DNA of 64,000 bases from Diadema setosum (taxonomy: Eukaryota > Echinodermata > Echinoidea > Diadematoida > Diadematidae), in NCBI RefSeq assembly GCF_964275005.1, contig NC_092693.1, positions 18,665,706 to 18,729,705 of the forward strand, in the 5' to 3' direction. Shown one piece after another: positions 37,750-47,395 of this stretch (the stretch's first letter is position 1; every line of letters starts with the position of its first letter). The position numbers and the translations under genes were made by a program. The notes beneath the pieces were generated by a model. It saw nothing but the letters and a program-made list of their open reading frames with translations, was not told the origin of the DNA and did not search any database.

Positions 37750-40700
37750 GATGAATTAATAAAAGAAAACACAAAGGTGTGATTTTTCTGACTTCACCCC
37801 ATTTTCCTTTTCCCCTTTATGATGTGCATGCATGGCCACACACAAATAGGCAACAAAAACAAAGTGATCCCAAAAATTCCTGTAATATTCTGGATTGGAA
37901 CATCTAGATATACAGCTATACTTGCTGGGACCTTCCATAGCTATGGTAAACACTTCAATTACTACATCAACCTACCTCCCTGGTTTAGTAATGGGAACTT
38001 TCCAAACCTACAGCTGTATATACCCAGAGCCAGCCTCCTTAGCTGCATGATAAAATACCACATAATTGCAAAGAGCTCCGTATGCACCAGAATCAAGTAC
38101 ATTCTCCCTACAGACCGGGCACTGAGTGCCATTTTTTTTCCCTCATCAATTTCTAAAAACGTGAACTTACATGGGGGGATTGATTTTATACAGTCAAGTA
38201 ACCCTTCAGCAACTGAAGATTCTGTACATTTTGACGTAGGTTCCCTGGAAGATATGTGCAGCAATATTCCTCTCATTTCGACAAATTTCTAAATGATGTA
38301 AAATAGCTCACTGCGTGTTTATTTTTGTCCATAATAAGTTATGTTTATTTGAAAGCCTTTTATGTCTTTACTGAGAAAAATGGTGCGTCACCGAAATAAT
38401 TCTGACATATTTTTGTTAACCGTTGACCTCTTTCAAATTACATAATCATATAGTCTACATGAAAACACAATATTGGTAAAGCATAAAACTATTTTTTTTT
38501 TTAAACGGAGGGGCAGTTTTGGGCATTTTAGGGAGTATTGAGACGGATGGTTTTGGGCGTTTCAGTTGCTAATGGGTTACTGAAAAAAAAAAATCCAAGG
38601 AATGATTGTAAGTTATCAAAGCTACAAATCACACAAATCAATGCTTGAACAACACAAGCACAAAATTAGCACCTCTCTATTTTTTTAATCTATTTTAGGT
38701 GCCACTGAAATGTACTGTACCTCTGAGGAGTTTGATGATACCCATGAGGCCATGGACAGGTTTTCTGCTGGCTCCAGCAGGGATTGTTGTTCCATTTTCT
38801 GGAGGAGGGATGGAGAAGAAACAGTACTACTTAAAAGGCCTACGGAGGCAGAAAAATGTAGTAATTGTAGGAGCTCTCCTAAAAAGAGAACATTTTTTGA
38901 AATCAAACCACAATAAGAAAAAAAAAAAAAGAAGAAGCAAAAAGAGAAGTATCCACAACTGCCTTGCTCACATTATTTTGTCATATTCAAAATATGTGTT
39001 ATTGTTATTTATTGTTTGGTTCACATGATGCTCCATGGAATTTATCATATCTGTTTGACAGAAATGACTTCTCCTTTATCAAAAAAAAAAAAAATGAAAG
39101 AAGAAGGTCACTTAGATGCATGTTAGAGAGACACAAAGATAAATGAATTTTATAATTTTTAACTATAAAACAAAAAGATACATTAGTAGTGAACTTCATG
39201 GCAAGGAATACATGCGGATTTCATTAAAAACTTTCATGAAATAATGACTGCTTTTAAGACGAAATCAAGATGCCACCTATAAAAAAAAAAAAAAAAAAAA
39301 AAGTTGCCTATCACTGAAAAAATAACGCTTCAAAACACCTCAAACCATGATAATCTACCCTGTTGACCAAAAAATGCGTAATACTTTTTAGGAATCTTTC
39401 AAATTCACTCATGCAACTTTGTGTTTTTTGTTTCTTTCTTTGTTTTGGATGCTAATCACACTTGTGTCATCATGCAAGTCTCCAAGATATAAAAGAAACA
39501 GATCTGTGGAGGGTGTTATAATGGAGTATTAAACAGTGTTTGTTTGTGTTGTTGTTGTTTTTGGGGTTGGTTGTTTTGTTTTTTTTTTTTTTGGTTATTT
39601 TTTTTTCTTCCAAATTCTTGCAACAATCAAAGCATCCTGTAACTAACTGCCAGACATTGTGACAGTTTTTTTTTTTTTTTTTTCATTCCTGAAAAATCTG
39701 TTAGGCAAAGGGATAAGCTTTCTTTCAATTTTCTCCATACTTTAATGTATGTAAGCTTTTAGCCTTTGAATCTTTCCGTAAGAGTGAAAACAACACTTTC
39801 TTCACCCATATAGGCTGTTTCACAAACATTACCTGTATTCTTTTCTACAATTCTTTACACGATTTGTTTGTTTTAATAACATCTTATCCAAAAATGTGAC
39901 AATGAACAGAGCAAATGTGCTCCTAAAGGTATTGTCCCCTCCCTGTTGCTGTGCTGTGCAAACTTTCTGTCTACATGCTCCATAAAATTTGTGAATAAAC
40001 TGAGATAAATTGTCTGCAGAGCGACATCTTGTGTACATAGCATTCTCTGGTTTCAATGACTAAACAAGCTACACAGGGCTGCCAACATTCACCCATTATC
40101 ATCAGGGAGATTCCAACAACTTGAGGACAATCAAGGAGATACTTGCATGTAGCATGCATCTCTACGGGCAAATGGAATTCCCAAATCGAGGAGATTTTTA
40201 TATTCTCTTATCCAGATATGAAGGGTTTATATAGAAGTCTTCAGGAGGCCTCCTGTAGAGTCAGGAAATCTTGTTCATTGGCAGCTCTGAATACAACCAA
40301 GTGAGTTGAAAAATTAGTTCCTCACCTTCTAGAATGATTTCTTGACTCAGCCGGTCTATGACTAGTACCTCCTTTGTGCCGGGATCACGACTCTCGACAA
40401 AAAATTTGTCATCTTGGACATGTCTGTGAAAGAGGTTCAAAAGAGACTGAAGTCTTGAAAACTCCTCCCAAACCCTTGAGACATTATATAGATGATGACT
40501 GGCGGGGAAGGGAACATACCGAATGTTCCATCCGAAGGGTTTGAAATGCTATTGAGGGAGGTTATAAGTCCTGAGACGAAGTCGAGGGACTTACAGCCTC
40601 TCGAAATAGTATTTCAAACCCTGAGGGTCGAACGTTTGGTATGTTCCCGACAACAAAAGTCATCATCTGTTATATTATATGGGTTAGTCAAATACCATCA

Positions 40701-42577
40701 TTATCAATTGATTTCACGCTCTGAAAGTGGCGCATCAAACCATACACACACCGTACCTTATTGATATCATGGTACACTTAGGTCCAGCACGCGCAAAACG
40801 CACTCGATCGCGCTAGCTCGCGCAGAGAGCCAAATTCACTGTGCGCGCGGGTATTTGTTACGTGAAAATGTTTTCCCATGGGAGAACATAACAAGAATGT
40901 TCGCCCATGGGCGAACATAACGAATGTACCTCCATCACGTGACTGTGTTCAGCCATTCACTAACCAGTATTTGACTAACCCATTTAATATAATACACTAT
41001 TCCCATTTTCAATTAATTCTATGCATGTACAACATCAAGAATGTGTACTTATCACAATTCACTATCTGTATGTGCCAGAGGAAACAGTAAGATAATTCAT
41101 GTACTTGTAGAAAGAGACACATCATTGATCACTGACACTGTTTGTTTGTTTGTTTTTTAGACTTTTTTTTTTTTTTTTTAGAGAGAGAGAGTGGTAGTTA
41201 TATAGAATGACAACAATATGTTGCAGAGAAGAGTATGATGAACACTTTATTTCAGCTTTCAATATGAGGGTTGGTTAGGCCTTTGAATGATCTTCCTCAG
41301 CATGTAGAATCTGTATCCACTGTCGCTACATTTCAGAGGAGATTGGGGGCCTTTCGCTGTGAAGAGAAAACTTACTTGCTCTACCTCTCACAAAGTATGC
41401 TAAGAAAGACATTAACAATGTGAAAGAAAACAATGTCTTTTACTGTCAAACTGCATAATTTCAATAAATTTTAACTGGATCTAGTGTTGCTGCCTGTCTC
41501 AAAAACACTATCCACCACACCATATCTAATTAGTTCTGTGCCAGGGCCAGAGTTCCAAAGGTAGAACCATCCACTTAAAAAAATAAGAAAATAAAATAAT
41601 AATAATAACAATAAATATACATAAAAAAGAATAAGAAAGAACAAAAGTTCCAATTGATGATATGATTTATTTGCCCGAGGACAGTTTATATATAGGCCCT
41701 ATATTATTTTGTGATGAACACGAATAAGGCACAGGGTAAGTGCTAGTGATGGATCCTATGATTTAGTATGAATACTATTAAATTCAAACCAATTAGGGGC
41801 AACTTGATACTCGATCAAGGTTGGTTTTGTCATTCTTACATTTAGGACTCATTGGCCCGAATTCACGAAGGTGGTACAAATGAAACCATGGTTTAAACCA
41901 TGGACAAAAACCATGGAGCGCCAAGAGTCACACGAAATATTTCGTTACGAAAGTGGTCCTTTCGTCGACAAAATAGCCGTTTTGTTAACGACATTATCAT
42001 TTCGTGGACAAAATGTTCACTTAGTTACAAAATGTTGTCATTTCGTCACAAAATAATCATTTCATCGACGAAATGACTGATTTCGTAACGAAATATTCCA
42101 TGCGACACTTGGCGCTCCATGGTTTTTGTCCATGGTTTTTAAACCATGGTTTCATTTGTACCACCTTCGTGAATTCGGGCCATTGGGTGATTATATTTAA
42201 GATTACAAGAGCAAATGTATTGGCTAGGTTCAAGTAAAAAGGTATATTTTTCTACTTAAAACTCTTTATCAACAAAAATGTAAGTGTTCAGACTGTGGTC
42301 TTTACGGATAAGACAGTTGAAGGTAGCTAGCTAGCTAGCCATCAATCACATCGCGCTATCCGCATATCGCATCCGCTGCAATTATGACTCCCGTGAAGCC
42401 ATAGTTTAACCACCACAGATTTACATATATGGGACCAAGTATTCGGAATAATTGACAGTGGAAAAACGAAATATGCGTTTCTCGTACCTCCCTTGAGAGC
42501 AAAGGTACGATAAATAACATGATTTGGGAGAACAAATAATACCAAACTTACAGAATCAGTGTTTCGTGAACTGCCAT
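23759..42577 (-). CDS. SACM1L: SAC1-family phosphatidylinositide phosphatase (SACM1L orthologue)
   Basis: An ER/Golgi membrane phosphatase that hydrolyses PI4P and also PI3P (family knowledge). Nineteen coding exons in transcript order: 42552-42577, 40326-40423, 38721-38798, 35712-35839, 34629-34778, 33943-34002, 33142-33175, 32075-32262, 31293-31379, 30213-30281, 29708-29787, 29485-29583, 28450-28588, 27896-27971, 27193-27265, 26106-26199, 25806-25907, 24702-24762, 23759-23895. All junctions are GT-AG and phases agree, giving 1,779 bp and 592 residues (human about 587). The start MAVHETLIL aligns with the human N-terminus. Landmarks are GFYFSTTYDLTH-like [41 protein letters not shown], the catalytic CMDCLDRT (Cys388, Arg394), AWADN-like TWADNADAC and [13 protein letters not shown]. 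Two membrane segments lie in the last two exons. The C-terminus KIKSD fits the KxKxx COPI retrieval signal. No break is seen. Confidence 0.97.
25385..25470 (-). mobile_element. Degenerate tRNA-like SINE head
   Basis: Read on the minus strand, ACTCGGTGGATAAGACC (box-A-like) is followed by GTGCTTCAAGTGCC (box-B-like). The layout matches the clearer SINE head at 34370-34445, whose GTGGATAAGA is shared. It lies in a SACM1L intron. Confidence 0.4.
27281..27301. repeat. (GA)n/(CT)n microsatellite at a splice site
   Basis: Read on the minus strand this is a CT repeat lying 16-36 bases upstream of SACM1L exon 15, whose acceptor is CTAG at 27269-27266. It contributes most of that acceptor's polypyrimidine tract. 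Confidence 0.85.
28450..28588 (-). CDS. SACM1L: SACM1L catalytic exon (exon 13)
   Basis: Encodes [18 protein letters not shown], then [18 protein letters not shown]. This contains the SAC-domain P-loop Cys-X5-Arg-Thr with Cys388 as nucleophile and Arg394 binding phosphate (family knowledge; human Cys389). Asp390 and Asp393 of the motif are also present, so the enzyme should be catalytically competent. It joins exon 12 through a split Ala codon and ends in phase 0 at a GTGAGT donor. Confidence 0.95.
28646..28760. repeat. (CAT)n-rich imperfect array
   Basis: A pure CAT run of about 35 bases decays into CACCATCACTATCATTATT-type sequence, within SACM1L intron 12. Confidence 0.85.
28942..29090. 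mobile_element. TTAA-type transposon end (fragment)
   Basis: The sequence TTAAAGGGATGGCTAGTAAC begins a unique-looking block. Its first bases match the terminal AGGGATGGTA of the TTAA-flanked foldback element at 51414-51801 (read from its right end). No matching right end was found nearby, so it is a fragment or a different family with similar tips. Confidence 0.35.
29250..29438. mobile_element. MITE, pogo/Tc1-mariner-like, copy 1
   Basis: Ends TACAGTGCACTCCTAATGCA and, inverted, TACAGTGGACTCCCGTTAAC, with TA at both borders. Inside are repeated TATAACNAA motifs. The copy at 34800-34927 shares ends and interior (CCCAAGGA(T/C)TTC). TA target sites fit Tc1/mariner or pogo. The element lies in SACM1L intron 12. 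Confidence 0.75.
31181..31270. mobile_element. ~93-bp palindromic MITE, copy A
   Basis: A diverged copy of the 93-bp unit: GATGGGCTGATTTTGCTACA, CCCATAAACAC, GGATACTCGGGACTTGTC, GGGTTAA. It ends 22 bases from the donor of SACM1L exon 9. Confidence 0.75.
31437..31529. mobile_element. ~93-bp palindromic MITE, copy B
   Basis: Bounded by TTAA at both ends: TTAACCCATTGAGGACGGAC at the left and GTCCTCAACAGGTTAA at the right. The two ends are inverted repeats. It lies 57 bases from the acceptor side of SACM1L exon 9, so copies A and B bracket that exon. Confidence 0.85.
33558..33641. mobile_element. ~93-bp palindromic MITE, copy C (diverged)
   Basis: Contains GGCTGATTTTGCTTAACATG, CATTTCCCATAGACACCTGC and CAACAGGTTAA. 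The left end is degraded. It lies in SACM1L intron 6. Confidence 0.7.
33680..33917. mobile_element. MITE with GGGGCCTGTTTCA ends
   Basis: Left end GGGGCCTGTTTCACAAAGAG, right end TCTTTAGAGAT-type sequence reading inward from GGGGGCCTATTTC. The internal direct and inverted motifs GATTGAGCG and AAGCGTAACT recur. It lies in SACM1L intron 6, 26 bases from the donor of exon 6. Confidence 0.65.
34070..34445 (-). mobile_element. tRNA-derived SINE, about 375 bp
   Basis: On the minus strand the head reads GTGTCGTGGCTGAGTGGATA (box A TGGCTGAGTGG) and later GTTTAGGTTCGAGCCCCAC (box B GGTTCGAGCCC). The body contains a conserved-looking core with ATCCACATTGCTGCTCTCCA and GATACCTGGTAGGATG. The 3' tail is an ATT/ATC simple repeat at 34070-34095. 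It looks complete head to tail and lies in SACM1L intron 5. Confidence 0.8.
34800..34927. mobile_element. MITE, pogo/Tc1-mariner-like, copy 2
   Basis: Ends TACAGTGCACTC and GAGTCCACTGTA with TA at both borders; the interior matches the copy at 29250-29438. Its edge is 21 bases from the acceptor of SACM1L exon 5. Confidence 0.75.
35305..35528. mobile_element. Solo arm of a TTAA foldback element
   Basis: Shares the order TGGGACCCA/TGGGCCCAC, TTTTATTACGAT, GATTTTCATCAAATAAACTT, TGAATTC, TCTCACAAAAAGTTA and ACCAATACT with the right half of the element at 51414-51801. It ends in the same TTAA. No matching left arm was found. Confidence 0.7.
36200..37000. repeat. ~150-bp tandem units with DR1-like motifs
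   Basis: Clusters of TGACCTTGACCTTTGACC recur at about 36205, 36380, 36530, 36673, 36823 and 36976. The same motifs lie between them (CCATCATACATCATCC, AAGTTTGGTGAAA, GAGTTATCGCGTAAACGGA). TGACCTTTGACC matches the DR1 half-site spacing bound by HNF4/RXR-type nuclear receptors (established motif knowledge); binding here is not shown. Confidence 0.75.
37115..37206. repeat. GGACGTAC tandem array
   Basis: About 92 bases built from GGAC and GTAC tetramers (GGACGGACGTACGGACGTAC). It lies next to the 5' hairpin of the Helitron-like element. Ser-Val-Arg-Pro-Tyr frames on the minus strand come from it. Confidence 0.9.
37494..37586. mobile_element. ~93-bp palindromic MITE, copy D (best preserved)
   Basis: TTAACCCGTTGAGGACGGAC at the left and GTCCTCAACGGGTTAA at the right are inverted repeats. 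The middle contains the perfect 16-base palindrome CCCGAGTATACTCGGG at 37550-37565. TTAA is at both ends. It lies in SACM1L intron 3. A fragment in the other orientation is near 49716-49780. Confidence 0.85.
37717..37745. repeat. (TA)n microsatellite
   Basis: About 29 bases of TA after an A run, intronic. Confidence 0.9.
40074..40289. mobile_element. MITE with hAT-like ends
   Basis: Left end CAGGGCTGCCAAC, right end TTGGCAGCTCTG, inverted repeats of about 13 bases with one mismatch. CAGGG-type tips are typical of hAT elements (family knowledge), but I could not find the expected 8-bp target duplication. It lies 37 bases downstream of the SACM1L exon 2 donor. Confidence 0.55.
40491..40667. 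mobile_element. 177-bp foldback hairpin element
   Basis: GATGATGACT at the left pairs with AGTCATCATC at the right. Pairing continues almost to the centre: GGGAACATACC with GGTATGTTCCC, GGGTTTGAAATGCTATT with AATAGTATTTCAAACCC, and AAGTCC with GGACTT. The whole unit can form one long hairpin. Confidence 0.8.
40671..40991. mobile_element. MITE with TATTAWATGGGTTAGTC ends
   Basis: TATATTATATGGGTTAGTCA at the left and its inverted form (TTGACTAACCCATTTAATATA) at the right. The interior is CG-rich (GCGCAAAACGCACTCGATCG, GCTAGCTCGCGC). It includes the perfect 18-base palindrome GTTCGCCCATGGGCGAAC at 40899-40916. It directly abuts the foldback at 40491-40667. Confidence 0.7.
41854..42181. mobile_element. 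328-bp MITE with ~70-bp inverted ends
   Basis: GGCCCGAATTCACGAAGGTG at the left is mirrored at the right, and the match continues through GGTACAAATGAAACCATGG and CCATGGACAAAAACCATGGA. ATT flanks both sides, a possible 3-bp target duplication. The interior is a series of ATTTCGT/ACGAAAT motifs in both orientations. It lies in SACM1L intron 1, about 370 bases from exon 1. Confidence 0.85.
42552..42577 (-). CDS. SACM1L: SACM1L exon 1 (26 coding bases)
   Basis: The ATG at 42577-42575 is followed by eight codons (MAVHETLI) and two bases of a Leu codon completed by exon 2. A consensus donor, CT|GTAAGT, follows. It was chosen because it supplies exactly the phase needed by exon 2 and the right length to align with the human MATAAYEQLKL. 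The upstream sequence TTTTAAA gives A at -3, a good start context. Confidence 0.85.
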
Positions 42578-42810
42578 TTTAAAATCTCAGGAAAGCCGGA
42601 GCAAGAAAGCGAGGATCACAGTAGGTACACCGGCCGACACTCCGCCATTCCGATGCACTATCGTAATTCCTTGAGGATCGATCCTGCTAGAAAGATATCG
42701 AGAGGATCTCAGCTAGGGCCATGCTGTAAAGAGGAAATTGATAAAATAAGAACAACAGTACGAGTCGTTATGACATAGATCGTACACGTCATTCATCTGA
42801 CGTATATATG
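42578..42810 (-). promoter_or_regulatory. SACM1L 5' UTR and probable core promoter region
   Basis: This region lies immediately upstream of the start codon. It is somewhat richer in CG (ACCGGCCGACACTCCGCCATTC) than the flanks. A TATATA lies at about 42800 on the minus strand, some 220 bases from the ATG. No transcription start can be fixed. Confidence 0.35.
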
Positions 42811-44266
42811 TAACCATAAAGATATTAAGGGAGACATCAAAAATTATAATAGCTTGATAAAAGTGGGGGGGGGCAGTTTATACTTATCTGCTGCCACTAC
42901 GGGTTTCATCAGTTCCATTAATTCACCAGCAAAAAAAAAAACAACAAAACAAACAAACAAACAAACAAACAAACCCTTCAGCGCAATTTATTGGTTCAAC
43001 TTCCGGGGTTAATCGGCTGACGAGCAAAATCAACTTTAAAAGCTTAACCACATAAAGTAAAATATAAAAATCAAGAATTTAAATTCTAAAAAAAAAAAAG
43101 TTCGGGGAGGGGGGTGGGGGACAAGTGGTTAAGAAAAAAAAAACTCAAATAGCAATGTGGATGTAAGTGAAAGTGGCAAAATTAGTAGAACACGATATCA
43201 GTGAAAGTTTGAGGGAAATTGGACAATCAATGCAAAAGTTATTAATATTCAAAGTTTTGGTGTTGTAATGATTGGACAAGGAGACTACTAGAGTTCATGA
43301 CGTCATGTGTGGACAACAATGTAAAGAAAATATAAGGAAAATTCCACACAAAAAATCTAAAAAATTACACATACAATCAACTTGATACTGACATAATATA
43401 TTATGCTAAGGGTAGTAATTATTCCCCCTGCTTTCTAAAATCGGTTAGTTGAGTGCTCTTCCATTACTCTAGAAAAATGAAAGCATGTTGAAAAAAAAAA
43501 TCATAACTTTTCTTTGATGAACGACAAGAGCAGTCAGCAGTTCCTATGTTGTCATTTCTTTTATTTACAGTCGCTGAGCGGAATAATGGACTGGATATCA
43601 AAAAAATTGGAAAGTTATAAGCATTGATAGATGGGCTCCCTCTACGTCCTTGATCACATACATGCTTCATATCTTACTTCCACTATACTTTCTTGACCCC
43701 GGGGGCAAGGTCAAGATGCGAAATTGCCAAACTATAGGCTCATTTCTTTGTATACTAGGCAGATTAAAGAGAAAACGGATGTAGAATCTTTATATGCAGG
43801 AAAATGTCCTCCTAGATAAGATGTCTTACACTGTACACTTCAACTAGATGTAGGCCTATATACACCTACACTTGGCCCAATGTCTCACTAATAAAGACAC
43901 TGAAACGCATAAAACAATCATAATTATAAATACTGAGCAGGGGTCGCGGAACCGGGGGACCGAGTAGCGGCTATACGTGCACTGCCATTGACCCTTGAAA
44001 CCCCTCCTCCTCCCCCCCCCCCCCACCACACACATACACTATTTTCCTAATACAATGTACCAACTAACTTCTAAGCTCAAAACAACAGTACACAATAATG
44101 TATTGGTAGAAACCTGCCCTGATTAACTCACAATAAACAGATAGATTTTGTATCCTTAGTACTGTTTACAATAAATAAATGAATAATTATGTAAATATAG
44201 GGCCTACATTATTATATATAATAGTTAGATAGTTTAACATTAATAATGATGATAATAATAATAATG

Positions 44267-44361
<95 letters not shown>

Positions 44362-45037
44362 TCTCCACCTTCCCACAGAGGATAAGAAGATCGCGATGTG
44401 AGACAGTTTCTCATCATGATTACGTCATCGCACAGTGGGCAGCAGTCCCGAAGATAATCGCAGAAAGTAAAACGTCCCCCTCTTGTGGCCAAATAAATAT
44501 TGTGCCATCCATGGATGCGAATGTTTCTGCGATGATTTTCCACGGCTATTTTGCCCGATGGCAATTTAATAATCAATGCGTGTAGGACCTATTCCGTCTC
44601 CATTTCCTGCAGATGTAGCTTTTATTAGTATCATTCTTTATCATTTTTTTTTTCGGGGGCAATTTATAGAGTAATGTCACATTAAAATTCATGACTGACT
44701 CCTAAACTCTTTGGTAAGTTCTTTGCGTGACACAGAAAATCCCTTTTTGTTATACATGTCCATAGTAGTGCCTACAGGATAGTAGTGAGGATGGAAAGGA
44801 ATATGTGTTACACCGTTAGTCTGTTTCAATAATAGCATTCATAGGACATGCGATTGAAGACGACAGAACCCAAACCAGAAGAGTTAATCCGACGTAAATA
44901 GAAAAGTAACAATAGTTAGATAAAGTAAACATTTTCTGTTTGTTATATATTATCTTCGTTGAAGCACTATGACGGAAGCGCACAGTCAAATTCGTCTTGT
45001 ACAAACACCAGACAAACATCATTATTACCATTCATAA
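42811..45037. other. Noncoding stretch right of SACM1L
   Basis: Contains poly-G at 42865, (ACAA)n at 42948-42975 and a probable dispersed repeat at 43140-43380 (motifs GTTTGAGGGAAATTGGACAA and AAAGTTATTAATATTCAAAG). A poly-C tract lies at 43997 and (AAT)n at 44236-44360. No exon-like island is seen. Confidence 0.5.
44236..44360. repeat. (AAT)n microsatellite
   Basis: About 125 bases of ATA/AAT triplets with a few ATG variants at the left edge; poly-Leu frames on the minus strand are artefacts. Confidence 0.95.
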
Positions 45038-45238
45038 ATGGCAGACATCGTATACATAGATTTGTTTACCAATCTACAAGATATAAAGGTTGACGCGACC
45101 TTCGCGGTGAACCAGTCATGTTCGCCGCACTCGTCCATGTACACTGAGTGCTTCACACTGCCACATTATTTTGTCATCGCCGCGCATGAAAACGAAGTCA
45201 AAACTAAACCCATTATCGCGCGTGGGGAAAGAAAATGA
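45038..45238 (+). CDS. Possible small ORF or first exon, 66 codons
   Basis: The frame reads MADIVYIDLFTNLQDIKVDA and ends KTKPIIARGERK before TGA. Its middle is CG-richer than the flanks and the composition is protein-like, without low complexity. Position -3 of the start is T, a weak context. No domain is recognised. It could be a chance frame. Confidence 0.2.
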   Translation: MADIVYIDLFTNLQDIKVDATFAVNQSCSPHSSMYTECFTLPHYFVIAAHENEVKTKPIIARGERK

Positions 45239-45929
45239 TGTCTTTTCGTCAGGTCTGTTCGCATCTCGAAGAGAAAAATGATAATTATATTAGTCAGGTG
45301 GTGGATGTTATATCATTGGAAAACATCCCAGGACAAAACATGTTTTTAGTAACGATGCAGAAGATGTGGTGTAATAATTGTTTTCCAGCCAAGTACCCTC
45401 AGTAAAGATGCACAAAAACAAAATTGTACTCGTAACAAAATGCAAGTACATAATGATAACGTCATATAGGATGCATGCTCTTTTCGATTGCGTGTTGTCA
45501 CGACGAAATGTTACAAAGAGCGCGGCAGGAAGTTTGAAGGGGGAGGAGGAGCGAGGCGATGGAGCAGGGGAAGATCGAATCGGGAGTGGTTCAGCAAGGA
45601 GCTAGATAGAAGAAAGAGAGGGGGAAAGATGTTGAGATTTCTAGTCAATTGAGTGACAGCAAGAAGAGCTTGTGGGTAAGCCAAAAAATCCTTGTGGCAC
45701 AGATGGTTGCTAGGGCTTGAGGGTTGACTATACATGCAAGGGATGATTCACGGAGTGATATCAGGGGATGATCGGCTGACAACGCGAACCGCGACTGTCT
45801 CCCTCGCTCTTCCCTCTGCCCGGGAGAGATCGGGGCATCCTTCCTGTCTCCATAGCAACGAGATACACATGCTGCCAGCTCTTATATCACCATGGCCATC
45901 CTCCTTTTTTTCTCTTTGTCAATTTCGAT

Positions 45930-46084
45930 ATTGCCACTCTCGTCATCATTATCATTATCACCACTCGATGATAATGAAGATGATGATGATGATGAGGAGG
46001 AGGAGGAGGAGGAGGAGGATAATGATGATGATGATGGTGATGAAGAAGATGATGATCATGATGATGATCATCATCATCACCAAC
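45930..46084. repeat. (GAT)/(GAG) triplet array
   Basis: Runs of ATGATG, GAGGAG and GATGAT. They give Asp/Glu-rich or Met/Arg-rich open frames up to 130 codons, which I regard as artefacts. Confidence 0.9.
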
Positions 46085-47291
46085 ACTGTCTATACATCAT
46101 CCCCATGGCCATCGATACCATGATCTTGATTTTCAAAACAAAGATGAAAGCACTTATTCTTTTCGTATACATAATGAAAATGAATGTTACAATGTATGAT
46201 CCGAAAGCAAATAATTGTCATCTTATGAAGCACATATTGTTTTATAACCATGAGGGGAGCAAAGAGAAAAAAGTGGGGAAATGATATAATTGCAATTGAT
46301 AAAAGAAAATATGCAGTCTTAAGATCGCCACGCATTTGCTGTTGTCATTTTGGAAATTAGTTATTCCAAAACACAGCGGTTTGTGTCTCTGAACACACAG
46401 AGATAAAGAATGGATCGGCAGTCTGTCGTTCAGACATCTACATAATTGAATTGACAGAAGGCATACATCATGAACTATGTGAGAACATACCTAAATGTTT
46501 AATGTGCGGATACAAAATCAGAAGTCGCATAAAGACATTAGTTTTGATCTAGTGGAGTATTCTCCTTGAGATCAAAATGTTGTCATTCCGCCTTCCGCGG
46601 TTGCAAAGGACAAGAAGACATGGTTTGGGAAGTAATGAGTGTAAGGTTGGCCAACATGTTTCCACTAAATTATCTCCAAACATGTATGTTGTCGACAAAG
46701 TCTGTGTTAACGATGCTTGAAAAACAGTTATGTAATGCCTCTACATGTGTGTGTGTGTGTCTGTCTGTCTGTGTGTATGGTGTGTGCCCATAATAAATAA
46801 AATAATGATTTTTACAATGGCGATGCCTGAGTGGGGTTTGTTTCTATGTTGGTTTTTTTTTTTATGAGTGTTTGTGTTTAGGTAGAAAAATAGTAAAATT
46901 GTAGAAGGTAGGGGTGGGAAGGAAAGGATAGGAAACTAAGTAAGGGAGGAGTGGAGGTTCCTTTATTCTTTTTTTTTGGGGGGGGGGGGGGGGGTAGCTC
47001 ATTGTAAAGTAGTATATTATGGTTAAGAAGGGTAGTTAGGTTAGCTAGGGGTGGGTTTTTATTAAGATATGATATATTTTCATTTTTTTTTCCTTCGGTG
47101 ATTGCTGTACTACTGCCATTTTACTTGTTATATTGAAAAATGAAAATGTATAATTATTTAAGTTATCTTTAAAACAATAATTCTCTTATGTTTGTATATT
47201 ATTATACCAAAGTGAACTGATGTTTCTCGTGATCATTTGATTGGAAGTGAATGAATATTATTTGAAAAAAAAAATCCATGGTCTCAGTTTC

Positions 47292-47325
47292 TGACGTCAT
47301 AGGCAAGTATTATTGTTCTATAAAA
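47292..47325 (+). promoter_or_regulatory. CRE plus TATA promoter-like site
   Basis: A perfect CRE (TGACGTCA, 47292-47299) is followed 19 bases later by a consensus TATA box in CTATAAAAGG (47319-47325). The spacing is that of a compact inducible promoter, with predicted initiation near 47350. No gene is recognised downstream apart from a 25-codon open frame. Confidence 0.35.
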
Positions 47326-47395
47326 GGCCGTCCAGATGAAATGCGCTTTACGCACTTTGCCTGTTTACAGAGAAGCCTCCAAAAATTGAGAAATT

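Noticed and set aside
37962-38276. 104-codon minus-strand frame in SACM1L intron 3
   Set aside because: No similarity to SAC1 or a known transposon protein; the true neighbouring exon (38721-38798) is in a different place and phase.
45734-46284. 129- and 130-codon frames with Asp/Glu or Met/Arg runs, one with a signal-peptide-like start
   Set aside because: They depend on a GAT/GAG triplet array. The apparent signal peptide comes from a TCTTT-rich run, and shifted frames are equally open.
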